Origin: UBA5399 sp964464145
Lineage (GTDB): Bacteria > Bacillota > Clostridia > Christensenellales > Christensenellaceae
DNA: 15,122 nt
Direction: 5' to 3'
Assembly: GCA_964464145.1 (NCBI GenBank)
Contig: CAYXFB010000066.1
Coordinates: 1-15,122, forward strand
The notes below the pieces were generated by a model. It did not search any database and was not told where the DNA came from. It saw only the letters and a list, made by a program, of their open reading frames with translations. Position numbers and translations under genes: made by a program. Positions 1-6,121 of the stretch are shown here, piece after piece. Position 1 is the first letter of the stretch; the number at the start of each line of letters is the position of its first letter.

Positions 1-53
1 CTCGCTATTCTTGCTTTAGTTTACTGCTCTACCCCAACATTTGACATAGAGCC
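1..53. mobile_element. Insertion sequence terminus (ISL3-like), left copy
   Basis: These 53 bases are the exact reverse complement of 15070-15122. Read outward from position 53 the sequence begins GGCTCTATGTCAAATG, which resembles the GGCTCTTTGTCAA-type terminal repeats I associate with the ISL3 family. The body of the element and any transposase would lie left of the window. The adjoining bases (54-61, gatatttc) do not match those beside the right copy, so the two copies do not share a target duplication on their inner sides. The family assignment rests on memory of the terminal motif only. Confidence 0.6.
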
Positions 54-84
54 GATATTTCTTGAGAATCCTTCTAACAAAACA

Positions 85-161
85 TGGTGTGCTGGAGAAG
101 ATTCGAACTCCCGACCTTCTGGTCCGTAGCCAGACGCTCTATCCAGCTGAGCTACCAGCAC
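85..161 (-). tRNA. tRNA-Arg(ACG)
   Basis: A complete 77-nt cloverleaf reads on the minus strand. The acceptor arms are CCAGCAC (89-95 as read on minus) and GTGCTGG (155-161 as read on minus), followed by discriminator A and an encoded CCA at 85-87. The D arm contains GCTCAGCTGGATAGAGC. The anticodon stem is TCTGG/CCAGA around the loop CTACGGA, giving anticodon ACG, whose A34 is normally deaminated to inosine to read CGU/CGC/CGA. The T loop is TTCGAAT on a stem with G-U pairs. It has its own promoter at 182-211, giving a leader of about 14 nt. No rho-independent terminator is visible before the IS end at 53. Confidence 0.97.
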
Positions 162-181
162 ACAAAATACAAAGCTTTATT

Positions 182-211
182 ATTATATAATAGGTTGTGG
201 TGAATTGTCAA
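182..211 (-). promoter_or_regulatory. Sigma-A-type promoter of tRNA-Arg
   Basis: On the minus strand a perfect -35 TTGACA (206-211) and a perfect -10 TATAAT (182-187) are separated by 18 nt. Transcription would start near 175, just upstream of the tRNA 5' end at 161. The promoter overlaps the last codons and stop of the upstream GIY-YIG gene. Confidence 0.85.
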
Positions 212-479
212 TCTCAGTTTGAGATGATTTTTCCCCGCCACCTATAAGCTCCAGCTTTTGCCGGCGGGTCAGGCGTTTTATTTGATACTCCCTCTTCATG
301 GCGTGCTGTTTGGTCTCGCAACGCTCGGTGTAAACCAGGCGCACCGGTGTGCGGACGCGCGTATATTTCGCCGCGCCCGCGTTGTGCGCGGCGATACGTT
401 TCTCTATGTCGTTAGTCCATCCCGTATAAAGCGTACCATCCGAGCATTCCAGTATGTACGCGCAATTTTGCTTTTCCAT
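183..479 (-). CDS. GIY-YIG nuclease-domain protein (UPF0213/YhbQ-like)
   Basis: A 98-residue single-domain GIY-YIG protein. The N terminus has AYIL (Tyr8) in place of GIY and LYTGWTND (Tyr18) in place of YIG. Next come the conserved Arg of EKRIAAHNAG (Arg28), AKYTRVRTPVRLVY, and the catalytic Glu64 in KREYQIK. This is the full Tyr-Tyr-Arg-Glu set of the fold, and the length fits the small stand-alone UPF0213 family. Members are presumed DNA endonucleases or structure-specific nucleases, but their cellular role is poorly defined. The gene follows the HemL-like aminotransferase by 66 bp on the same strand, with only a weak ribosome binding site. Its 3' end carries the tRNA-Arg promoter. There is no intron or mobile-element context, so it is more likely a resident gene than a homing endonuclease. 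Confidence 0.92.
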   Translation of the reverse strand: MEKQNCAYILECSDGTLYTGWTNDIEKRIAAHNAGAAKYTRVRTPVRLVYTERCETKQHAMKREYQIKRLTRRQKLELIGGGEKSSQTEIDNSPQPII

Positions 480-545
480 AACCGTATTTTAAACCATAAG
501 CCCGCCATGCGCAACGGCGCAAGCGAATCCCGCCCCCTCGGCGCA

Positions 546-1847
546 TCAATTGAGCCGCTGAAAACCGCTCTGGCAAACCGGTCCATCCAGCAACGCCGAT
601 ATATCCTCCACTTTTGCCATTGCCGCGAACACAGCGGAAACATCCTCAATATAGCGCGAGGTCAGCGCTTCATCGTGCGCGTAGCTGGCGTAAAATGCCG
701 TGCTTGCCAAATACCCGCGCTTTAGCATTTCCTGCGTGAAAAATGTTTTGCACACCAGCGGCGTTTCGCTCTGCACGGCAAAGTGAGTCAGCGGCGCGAT
801 ACCTCCCGTATGCACGGTAAGCCCGGCGGCCTTTGCGGCCTCCTGCCAGCCGCGCGTTACCGCTTCGCCCGTCTTGGTCAAGCTTTGCGCAACATTGTTT
901 CGTTCGTAAAAATCCAGCGTGGCAAGCGCCGCCGCAAAGCCTGTGCGCTCCGTCCAAAACGTGCTGGATATAAAGGTGTCCTGCGCTGCGGACATGACCT
1001 CTCGCCTGCCCACTATTGCCGAAACTGGAAAACCGTTCGCCAGCGCCTTGCCGAAAACCGCTATGTCCGGCTCCACGCCCAGCGTGAGATGGCTGCCGCC
1101 GCAGCACAGCCTGAATCCGGCCGTTATCTCGTCGAACACCAGCACTATGCCGTTCTTACTGGTATATTCGCGTATCTCCTCCAAAAATCCCGCCGCGGGC
1201 ATATCGTTTCGCACCGGCTCCATAACAACGGCGGCTATATCGCCACCGCCCGCCTCGCACTGCGCGCGAAACTCCTCAATATCGTTGTAGCGGAAGGGCA
1301 ACATTGTTCCGCGCAGGCCGCTTGGCACGCCCGCAGGTTCCAGCCCGGCCAGCAGGTGCTCCTTCAAAGAATCGCCCTGCCCCAGGTTGGCCGCGAGATA
1401 CCAATCCTGCCAGCCGTGATAGCCGCAAAACAATATCTTGTCCCTGCCCGTGGCCGCCCGCGCTATACGCGCCGCCTGAGCCATCGCCTCACCGCCCGCC
1501 TTGGCATAGCGCACCATATCTGCCCAGCCGTGCAGCGAAAGCAGCTTCTCTGCGAGGTACACCTCCTCGGGCGCGTTGAGCGTGCACATGCTGCCATTGT
1601 CTATCGCCGCTTTTACGGCGTTGTCCACCTCTTCCACGGCATAGCCCAGCACATTCGCGCCTATGCCCATATAGCACACGTCCGCGTATTTATTGCCGTC
1701 CAGATCCCACACCTCGTAGCCCTTGGCCTTGGAATAGTAGCTCGGCCATTTGTCTGGCAAAAACTGCTCCGGCCGCTTGGACAAAAGCTGTGTTCCGCCC
1801 GGTATTATGCTCTTTGCGTGTTTGTAAAGCTCCGTACTCTTGCTCAT
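546..1847 (-). CDS. Class III aminotransferase, glutamate-1-semialdehyde aminomutase-like
   Basis: A complete 433-residue fold-type I PLP enzyme of the class III (HemL-like) family. Features in order are IIPGGTQLLSKRPEQFLP near residues 14-31, the family-typical WDLDGNKYADV (47-57), GYHGWQDWY (142-150), the cofactor-contacting FDEITAGFR (Asp239) and the Schiff-base lysine in FGKALANGFP (Lys267). The start is supported by AGAGGT upstream of ATG at 1847. HemL itself makes 5-aminolevulinate, but no other tetrapyrrole gene is nearby. The gene sits at the end of a PseB/PseC/reductase/cytidylyltransferase set, so a role as a sugar aminotransferase or in making an N-linked substituent is more likely; this is inference. 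A terminator-like hairpin separates it from the preceding gene, so it may have its own promoter. It contains two AACATTGTT-type motifs (891 and 1300). Confidence 0.85.
   Translation of the reverse strand: MSKSTELYKHAKSIIPGGTQLLSKRPEQFLPDKWPSYYSKAKGYEVWDLDGNKYADVCYMGIGANVLGYAVEEVDNAVKAAIDNGSMCTLNAPEEVYLAEKLLSLHGWADMVRYAKAGGEAMAQAARIARAATGRDKILFCGYHGWQDWYLAANLGQGDSLKEHLLAGLEPAGVPSGLRGTMLPFRYNDIEEFRAQCEAGGGDIAAVVMEPVRNDMPAAGFLEEIREYTSKNGIVLVFDEITAGFRLCCGGSHLTLGVEPDIAVFGKALANGFPVSAIVGRREVMSAAQDTFISSTFWTERTGFAAALATLDFYERNNVAQSLTKTGEAVTRGWQEAAKAAGLTVHTGGIAPLTHFAVQSETPLVCKTFFTQEMLKRGYLASTAFYASYAHDEALTSRYIEDVSAVFAAMAKVEDISALLDGPVCQSGFQRLN
891..906. repeat. AACATTGTT motif copy inside the aminotransferase gene
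   Basis: One of six copies of a near-palindromic 9-mer confined to 891-3719. Here the 16-base block AACATTGTTTCGTTCG is identical to 2934-2949 in the reductase gene. It encodes ERNNV in the same reading phase in both genes. Confidence 0.6.
1300..1308. repeat. AACATTGTT motif copy inside the aminotransferase gene
   Basis: Second intragenic copy, flanked by GGC on the left and CCG on the right on the plus strand. It encodes part of GTMLPF in the aminotransferase. Confidence 0.5.
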
Positions 1848-1922
1848 TTTTTCTACCTCTCATAAACTGCGGCCCCGCCTTGGCATGCCGCAAACTTTTA
1901 TCTGTTTCATCGCTTCGACCGC

Positions 1923-1959
1923 AAAAAAGCCGCTTTCCGAAACATTGTTTCGTTGCGGC
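1923..1959 (-). terminator. Rho-independent terminator-like hairpin after the cytidylyltransferase gene
   Basis: On the minus strand, 7 bp after the stop at 1966, GCCGC (1955-1959) pairs with GCGGC (1929-1933). Inside this is a second stem, CGAAAC/GTTTCG, closed by AAT. A run of six T residues (1923-1928) follows. The inner stem contains one copy of the repeated AACAATGTT motif (1941-1949). It could terminate or attenuate transcription into the HemL-like gene. I see no convincing promoter in the remaining ~75 bp. The rest of the 118-bp gap has a further TGCGGC/GCCGCA inverted repeat. Confidence 0.55.
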
Positions 1960-1965
1960 CGTGTT

Positions 1966-2724
1966 TTACTGCTGCCCTCTATACTCGCCATCCTCGGCAA
2001 GCGATTTTTTCAGCCCCTCGTTCCGGCCTATGGCCGCGTTCAGCGCGCGCACCTGCGGGTGCTCGTCCAAATACGCCAGTACATCAGCCGCGCTGAAATC
2101 CTCCGGCAGATGCTCGTATACATTCTTTATTAGCGCATAGTCGGCCGCTTCGTCAAGCGACCAGCGCTCCGCGTTCAGATCGCCCAGCGGACATATGAAA
2201 TCCTGCAATTTAAAGCGCTCCGGATTGTTGCGTATATACAGCGTAACGTGCTCCCGCTCGCTTTTCAGCTTGGCCTCGTGCCAGGCCTCCTCCAGCGCCG
2301 CGTAGCGAAATATTTCTATGTCCAGCCCGTCCGCCAGCGTTTCGGTTATGGCCGCCATATAATCCGCGGCCGCTTCCATTCCATCTATGGCCATATCCAG
2401 CAGCGCAGCGTCATAAAGCGGGCAATCGCCGGTTATGCGCACGATATATTCGGGTTTGAAATGCTTTGCGCACTGATAGTATCTGTCCAGCACGTCGTCC
2501 TCGCTTCCCGCCATCACACGGTAGCCCAGCGAAGAGCAAAGCGCCACAGTGGCAATGTCCGCCCGCTCCACAGAGGTCACGGCCATCACTTCGTCAAGGC
2601 GTTCGCTGCGCGCCGCGCGCTCCAAAACGCGCTGCAGCACAGGCTTTCCGGCAAGGTCCATAAGTATTTTCCCCGGCAGACGCGAGGACCCGTACCGCGC
2701 CTGCACTATACCGAGATATTTCAT
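1966..2724 (-). CDS. SpsF-like cytidylyltransferase (probable CMP-nonulosonate synthase)
   Basis: A 252-residue protein of the acylneuraminate cytidylyltransferase fold, closest by eye to the SpsF branch. The nucleotide-binding signature QARYGSSRLPGK lies at residues 8-19, LAGKPVLQRVLER follows, and RITGDCPLYD (96-105) carries the metal-binding Asp100. Members transfer CMP from CTP to a 2-keto sugar acid. In a PseB/PseC neighbourhood this would activate pseudaminic acid or a relative for transfer in the cytoplasm. The start codon overlaps the reductase stop as ATGA and is preceded by GGGGAG, suggesting translational coupling. A terminator-like hairpin follows the stop. PseF and NeuA proteins share the fold, so the exact acid activated cannot be read from the sequence. 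Confidence 0.85.
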   Translation of the reverse strand: MKYLGIVQARYGSSRLPGKILMDLAGKPVLQRVLERAARSERLDEVMAVTSVERADIATVALCSSLGYRVMAGSEDDVLDRYYQCAKHFKPEYIVRITGDCPLYDAALLDMAIDGMEAAADYMAAITETLADGLDIEIFRYAALEEAWHEAKLKSEREHVTLYIRNNPERFKLQDFICPLGDLNAERWSLDEAADYALIKNVYEHLPEDFSAADVLAYLDEHPQVRALNAAIGRNEGLKKSLAEDGEYRGQQ

Positions 2725-3602
2725 TTATACTCCCCATGCCAAAGGCTTGGCATAATTATTCTGTCGTCCACCACGGTGAACTGGTCGGCAAGATCCTTTA
2801 GCAGCGCGGGGTCTACAAAGCTGTCGAAGGCCTCCTTCACCTGCTTCATCTGCTCTATATTGTCCACGCCGAACACCACTTTATCTATCTTCTTCTGCGT
2901 TTTCACATAGCCCAGCAGCACCTGCATCCTCGAAACATTGTTTCGTTCGCAAAAGGCGTCCAGCGCGTGGAGGTAAGGCTTTACGTCCCACAGCTTTTGC
3001 GGTACGTCCTGCTCGTCCATTAAAAGCAGCCCCTGCAAAAAGGCGCTGCGCGCGTGAATCTCCTGCCTGCACTTTTTGAGCAGCCCATCCAGCCGCCTGT
3101 CCAGTATGTTGTAGGGAATCTGTATCAAGTCAACATAGGGCGAATTCATGGCCGCCTCAAATTCGGCGGGGATGTATATGGATACGCCCGTCTTTTTGGC
3201 CAGCCTATCCGCCTTGGTATTGGCCAGCGCCTCAAGCGCCGCCTCGTCGCGCGCGTACTCCGCGTTGTGGAAGAGGCAGGCGTCCACGTACTCGATGCCC
3301 AGCGTTTTCAGGCTTTCCCGCAGGCTTTGCCTTATGGTTTTGTAATAGTCCTTAGGCTCGGCGGCGTACAGCAGTCCCGGCCGCAGCTTTGTTATTATGG
3401 TAAGCTTTTCGCGGCCAAATTTTCGTATGAAGCTGCCCACTATCTTTTCGGCCTCGCCATAGGCGGCGGCCGTGTCTATAGTGGTAACGCCGTTTTGCGC
3501 GGAGTACTCCAGCATTTTCTCCGCCTCCTCAAGCCGTGGCCTGCCGCCCGAGGCTATGCCATACTGCATACCGAATTGCACCGTTCCAAGACATAATTCC
3601 AT
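2721..3602 (-). CDS. Aldo/keto reductase of the nonulosonate gene set
   Basis: A 293-residue TIM-barrel aldo/keto reductase. It begins LCLGTVQFGMQYGI, and the catalytic tetrad is visible: Asp43 and Tyr48 in TIDTAAAYGEAE, Lys72 in IITKLRPG and His112 in CLFHNAEY. NAD(P)H binding is expected at the C-terminal side (KVVFGVDNIEQM). AKR genes of this type often travel with nonulosonic-acid and spore-coat sugar genes, where their substrate is unsettled; reduction of a keto-sugar or aldehyde intermediate is inference. The start at 3602 has only a weak upstream purine stretch. The gene overlaps the cytidylyltransferase by four bases and follows pseC after a 126-bp gap that holds a repeat pair. It carries one AACATTGTT motif at 2934. 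Confidence 0.88.
   Translation of the reverse strand: MELCLGTVQFGMQYGIASGGRPRLEEAEKMLEYSAQNGVTTIDTAAAYGEAEKIVGSFIRKFGREKLTIITKLRPGLLYAAEPKDYYKTIRQSLRESLKTLGIEYVDACLFHNAEYARDEAALEALANTKADRLAKKTGVSIYIPAEFEAAMNSPYVDLIQIPYNILDRRLDGLLKKCRQEIHARSAFLQGLLLMDEQDVPQKLWDVKPYLHALDAFCERNNVSRMQVLLGYVKTQKKIDKVVFGVDNIEQMKQVKEAFDSFVDPALLKDLADQFTVVDDRIIMPSLWHGEYK
2934..2949. repeat. AACATTGTT motif copy inside the reductase gene
   Basis: Copy of the cluster-specific motif in the extended form CGAAACATTGTTTCG (2931-2945), two 7-bp arms around one central base. The block to 2949 is identical to 891-906. Confidence 0.6.
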
Positions 3603-3633
3603 GATATAAGATTCCCGATCCTATTATTTGCAA

Positions 3634-3655
3634 CGGTTCACCCTCAAGCGAACCG
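3634..3655 (-). other. Hairpin in the leader of the reductase gene
   Basis: CGGTTC and GAACCG form a perfect 6-bp stem with a 10-nt loop, 32-53 nt upstream of the reductase start on the minus strand. There is no T run after it, so it does not look like a terminator. An mRNA structure or processing site is possible. Confidence 0.35.
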
Positions 3656-3673
3656 ACAAGCAGCACGTTTTGC

Positions 3674-3730
3674 CGAACAATGTTGCATCTTGCCTCGCGG
3701 CGCTCATCGAAACATTGTTGCATTAGCCTC
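3674..3730. repeat. Direct repeat pair carrying AACATTGTT cores between pseC and the reductase
   Basis: Two imperfect copies of a ~23-bp unit lie 34 bp apart (3674-3696 and 3708-3730). Both run CGAA, the core, then GCAT and GCCTC. Their cores are AACAATGTT (3676-3684) and AACATTGTT (3711-3719), which are reverse complements and could also pair as a 9-bp stem in RNA. The second unit runs into the pseC stop codon. The arrangement would suit a two-site operator or a short duplicated element. No regulator gene is visible nearby. Confidence 0.5.
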
Positions 3731-4919
3731 AAGCCTTGCTGAAATGTGCTATCACTTTCTTCACCGCGGATATAACGTCGTTTGCGTCCTCGTCCGTCAT
3801 GGCGTAAAACAGCGGCAGCGTTATGATCTCCTCGTACAGCGCCTCGGCCTGCGGGCAGATGCCGCGCCTATAGCCCATGCGCGCGTAATACGGGAAGGTG
3901 TACACTGGTATATAGTGCACGTTCACACCTATGTTTTCGGCGCGCAGCGCGTCAAATATCTGCTTGCGGCCGGTCTTTAGCATATCGGTATTCAGGCGGA
4001 TCACATACAGGTGGCGCACCGTGTCAGAGCCCTCGTATTCCCTTTGCAGCGTAAGCTCCGGCATAGCGGAAAAGGCCTGCGTATATAGCTTCGAAATCTC
4101 CCGCCGCCGCTGTGCGAAGGCGGGCAGTTTTTTTAACTGGCTTAAAAGCAGCGCGCACTGTATATCCGTTATGCGGTAGTTGTTGCCAAGCTCTATCTGC
4201 TCGTAATACCAATCCTCATCCTTGCCTATTGTTTCGGGATCGCGCGTTATGCCGTGCTTTGAGAGCAGATTCAGCTTGCGGTACAGCTCGGGCGAGTTTG
4301 TCATCACCGCGCCGCCCTCGCCGCTGGTCACTGTTTTCACGGGGTGAAAGCTAAAGGTGGTCATGTCCGCAAAGCTGCCCACCGGCATTCCCCTATATTC
4401 CGTACCAATAGAATGCGCTGCGTCCTCTATGAGCACCAGTCCATTGTCCTTACAGAGCTTGCTTATCGCCTCATAATCGCAGGGCTGTCCGGTATAGTCC
4501 ACCGTTATAACGGCACGTGTGCGCGGCGTTATGTTCGCCTTTATAGACTCGGGCGATATCTGCCAGGTTTCGGGGTCTATATCCGCAAATATGGGCGTAC
4601 CGCCGCAATAGAGCACGCAGTTGGCCGAAGCCGCAAATGTGATGGGCGTAACGATGACCTCGTCGCCCCGGCCTATGCCCGCCGCCATGCAAGCGGTATG
4701 CAGCGCCGTTGTGCCGTTGGACACCGCCACGCCATAGCCCGCCCCGGAAATCTCGCAAAGCGCGCGCTCCACCTCGGGCGCTTTAGGCCCGCAGGTAAGA
4801 AAATCGCTGCGCAAAACCTCGGTAACGGCGGCGATATCCGCCTCGTCTATATACTGCCTCCCATAGGAGAGATATTTTTCACGCAGGGGTGCTCCCCCCT
4901 GTATAGCCAGTTTTTCCAT
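3729..4919 (-). CDS. pseC: PseC-like UDP-4-amino-4,6-dideoxy-sugar transaminase
   Basis: A complete 396-residue DegT/DnrJ/EryC1-type PLP aminotransferase. Landmarks are YGRQYIDEADIAAV near the N terminus, AVSNGTTALH (65-74), DYTGQPCDYEAI (141-152), IEDAAHSIGT (164-173) and the Schiff-base lysine in SFHPVKTVTSGEGG (Lys195). This pattern is typical of PseC, which uses L-glutamate to aminate the 4-keto sugar made by PseB in pseudaminic acid biosynthesis. The start at 4919 follows AGGGG at a spacing of 6. Upstream, toward pseB, lies a 145-bp gap filled by an AT-rich foldback repeat. A role in another 4-amino-4,6-dideoxyhexose pathway (for example bacillosamine) is possible, but pairing with a PseB-type dehydratase favours Pse. 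Confidence 0.88.
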   Translation of the reverse strand: MEKLAIQGGAPLREKYLSYGRQYIDEADIAAVTEVLRSDFLTCGPKAPEVERALCEISGAGYGVAVSNGTTALHTACMAAGIGRGDEVIVTPITFAASANCVLYCGGTPIFADIDPETWQISPESIKANITPRTRAVITVDYTGQPCDYEAISKLCKDNGLVLIEDAAHSIGTEYRGMPVGSFADMTTFSFHPVKTVTSGEGGAVMTNSPELYRKLNLLSKHGITRDPETIGKDEDWYYEQIELGNNYRITDIQCALLLSQLKKLPAFAQRRREISKLYTQAFSAMPELTLQREYEGSDTVRHLYVIRLNTDMLKTGRKQIFDALRAENIGVNVHYIPVYTFPYYARMGYRRGICPQAEALYEEIITLPLFYAMTDEDANDVISAVKKVIAHFSKA

Positions 4920-4936
4920 ATAAACCCCTGAGATTT

Positions 4937-5054
4937 AATTAATAATTAAGAATTAATAATGAAAAATGAATGAGTCCGCTTCGCGGACAATTATCTTAAA
5001 TTATCGCCGCAGGCGATACAATAATTCTTAATTCTTCATTCTTAATTATTAATT
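4937..5054. repeat. MITE-like AT-rich foldback element between pseB and pseC
   Basis: A 118-bp unit ends in perfect 17-bp inverted repeats (4937-4953 and 5038-5054) of AATTAATAATTAAGAAT type. Inside are two compact hairpins: GTCCGC/GCGGAC around TTC (4974-4988) and TATCGCC/GGCGATA around GCA (5002-5018). It is much more AT-rich than its neighbours and contains no gene. Short elements with this AT-rich terminus and a GTCCGCTTCGCGGAC core recur, to my recollection, in many Clostridia genomes. It sits between two genes expected to be co-transcribed and would fold strongly in mRNA, so it could modulate pseC expression. Confidence 0.7.
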
Positions 5055-5064
5055 TTCTTTTCCA

Positions 5065-6051
5065 CTACATTTGACGCATCAGCACCCTGAGCTGTTCCAC
5101 GGTGAGCCAGTCTTTGTTGGTACCGGAGCTGTATTCGAAGCCGTCCGCCACCTTTACGCCACCGGGTGTGAAGTGTTTTTCCTCGCTCCACCATTCCATG
5201 TGCGGAAATATTATGAAATGCTCGTCAAACTCGTAGGTTTGCAGCGAATCCTCTTTGGCCACCATCACCTCGTGCAGCTTTTCGCCCTCGCGAATGCCCA
5301 CCTGCTCCATCTCGCAGCCGGGCAGCATCGCCTCGGCAAGATCGGTTATGCGGAAGGAGGGTATTTTGGATATGTAGGTCTCGCCCCCGCGCGATTCGGC
5401 CAGCGCCTTCAGCACAAGCTCCACGCCCTGGCGCAGATCTATCCAAAACCGCGTCATGCGAAAATCAGTTATGGGCAGGCTGCTTTTGCCCGCCGCTATG
5501 AGCTGATTGAAAAAGGGTATCACACTGCCTCTGGAGCCCGCCACATTGCCGTAACGCACTATGGAGAAAACCGCGCCCTCCGCACCCGAATAAGCGTTCG
5601 CCGAAATGAAGAGCTTGTCTGAAACCAGCTTGGTTCCGCCGTACAGGTTCACCGGGTTTACGGCCTTATCTGTGGAAAGCGCCACCACTTTTTTGACACC
5701 GCGATCCAGCGCCGCGTCAATTATGTTGGTCGCGCCCGTTATGTTGGTTTTTATCGCCTCGATCGGGTTGTATTCGCAGGCGGGCACCTGCTTCATGGCG
5801 GCGGCGTGAACCACGTAATCCACACCGTTGAAGGCGCGGCACAGGCGCTCTTTATCTCGCACATCGCCTATGAAAAAGCGGAGCGTGCTGTCATGTTCCT
5901 TGAATTTATTGCGCATGTTGAACTGCTTGAATTCGTCGCGCGAGTATATTATTATCTTCTTGGGCGCGTAATTGCGGAGCAGATAATCTGTGAAATAATT
6001 TCCGAACGAACCCGTTCCGCCCGTTATCAGTATGGTTTTGTCATTAAACAT
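5065..6051 (-). CDS. pseB: PseB-like UDP-N-acetylglucosamine 4,6-dehydratase
   Basis: A 328-residue extended short-chain dehydrogenase/reductase. The Rossmann motif GGTGSFG is at residues 11-17. STDKAVNPVNLYGGTK holds Thr127, Asp128, Lys129, Tyr137 and Lys141, matching the Asp-Lys-Tyr catalytic arrangement of inverting 4,6-dehydratases such as PseB/FlaA1. The reaction converts UDP-GlcNAc to the UDP-4-keto-6-deoxy-L-arabino sugar, the first step of pseudaminic acid synthesis. I chose ATG at 6051 because AGGAG lies 7 nt upstream and homologues begin with a short residue run before the TGxxGxxG motif. An in-frame upstream ATG at 6153 would overlap the preceding gene and the promoter at 6083-6111. 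The C-terminal ~70 residues are also family-typical. Confidence 0.92.
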   Translation of the reverse strand: MFNDKTILITGGTGSFGNYFTDYLLRNYAPKKIIIYSRDEFKQFNMRNKFKEHDSTLRFFIGDVRDKERLCRAFNGVDYVVHAAAMKQVPACEYNPIEAIKTNITGATNIIDAALDRGVKKVVALSTDKAVNPVNLYGGTKLVSDKLFISANAYSGAEGAVFSIVRYGNVAGSRGSVIPFFNQLIAAGKSSLPITDFRMTRFWIDLRQGVELVLKALAESRGGETYISKIPSFRITDLAEAMLPGCEMEQVGIREGEKLHEVMVAKEDSLQTYEFDEHFIIFPHMEWWSEEKHFTPGGVKVADGFEYSSGTNKDWLTVEQLRVLMRQM

Positions 6052-6082
6052 GGTCAAACTCCTAATTTTGGCATTTTTATTT

Positions 6083-6111
6083 ATTATATCACTACGCATA
6101 GCGTATGTCGA
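6083..6111 (-). promoter_or_regulatory. Sigma-A-type promoter of pseB with a palindrome in the spacer
   Basis: On the minus strand -35 TCGACA (6106-6111, five of six matches) and -10 TATAAT (6083-6088) are 17 nt apart. Transcription would start near 6076, about 25 nt before the pseB ATG. The spacer contains TACGC-TAT-GCGTA, a 5-bp inverted repeat placed where a repressor or activator could act. This gives the pse genes their own promoter despite their position after the dnaC/glycosyltransferase genes. Confidence 0.75.
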
Positions 6112-6121
6112 TTTATAAGGC

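Noticed and set aside
546..1847. True haem-pathway hemL
   Set aside because: No tetrapyrrole genes are in the window, and it follows sugar-nucleotide genes. The HemL-like label is kept as family only.
783..1865. Long plus-strand open frame opposite the HemL-like gene
   Set aside because: It lies entirely antisense to a gene with clear family motifs, its product is low-complexity and Arg/His/Ala-rich, and it lacks a ribosome binding site. Similar shadows lie opposite most genes because of the biased codon use.
2931..2945. LexA/SOS box
   Set aside because: The Bacillota SOS site is CGAAC-N4-GTTYG. Here the arms are CGAAACA and TGTTTCG around one base, so the spacing does not match, and one copy lies inside a coding region.
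3529..3732. 67-codon minus-strand frame across the pseC-reductase gap
   Set aside because: It overlaps the reductase N terminus in another frame and is built mostly of the repeat pair, with no ribosome binding site.
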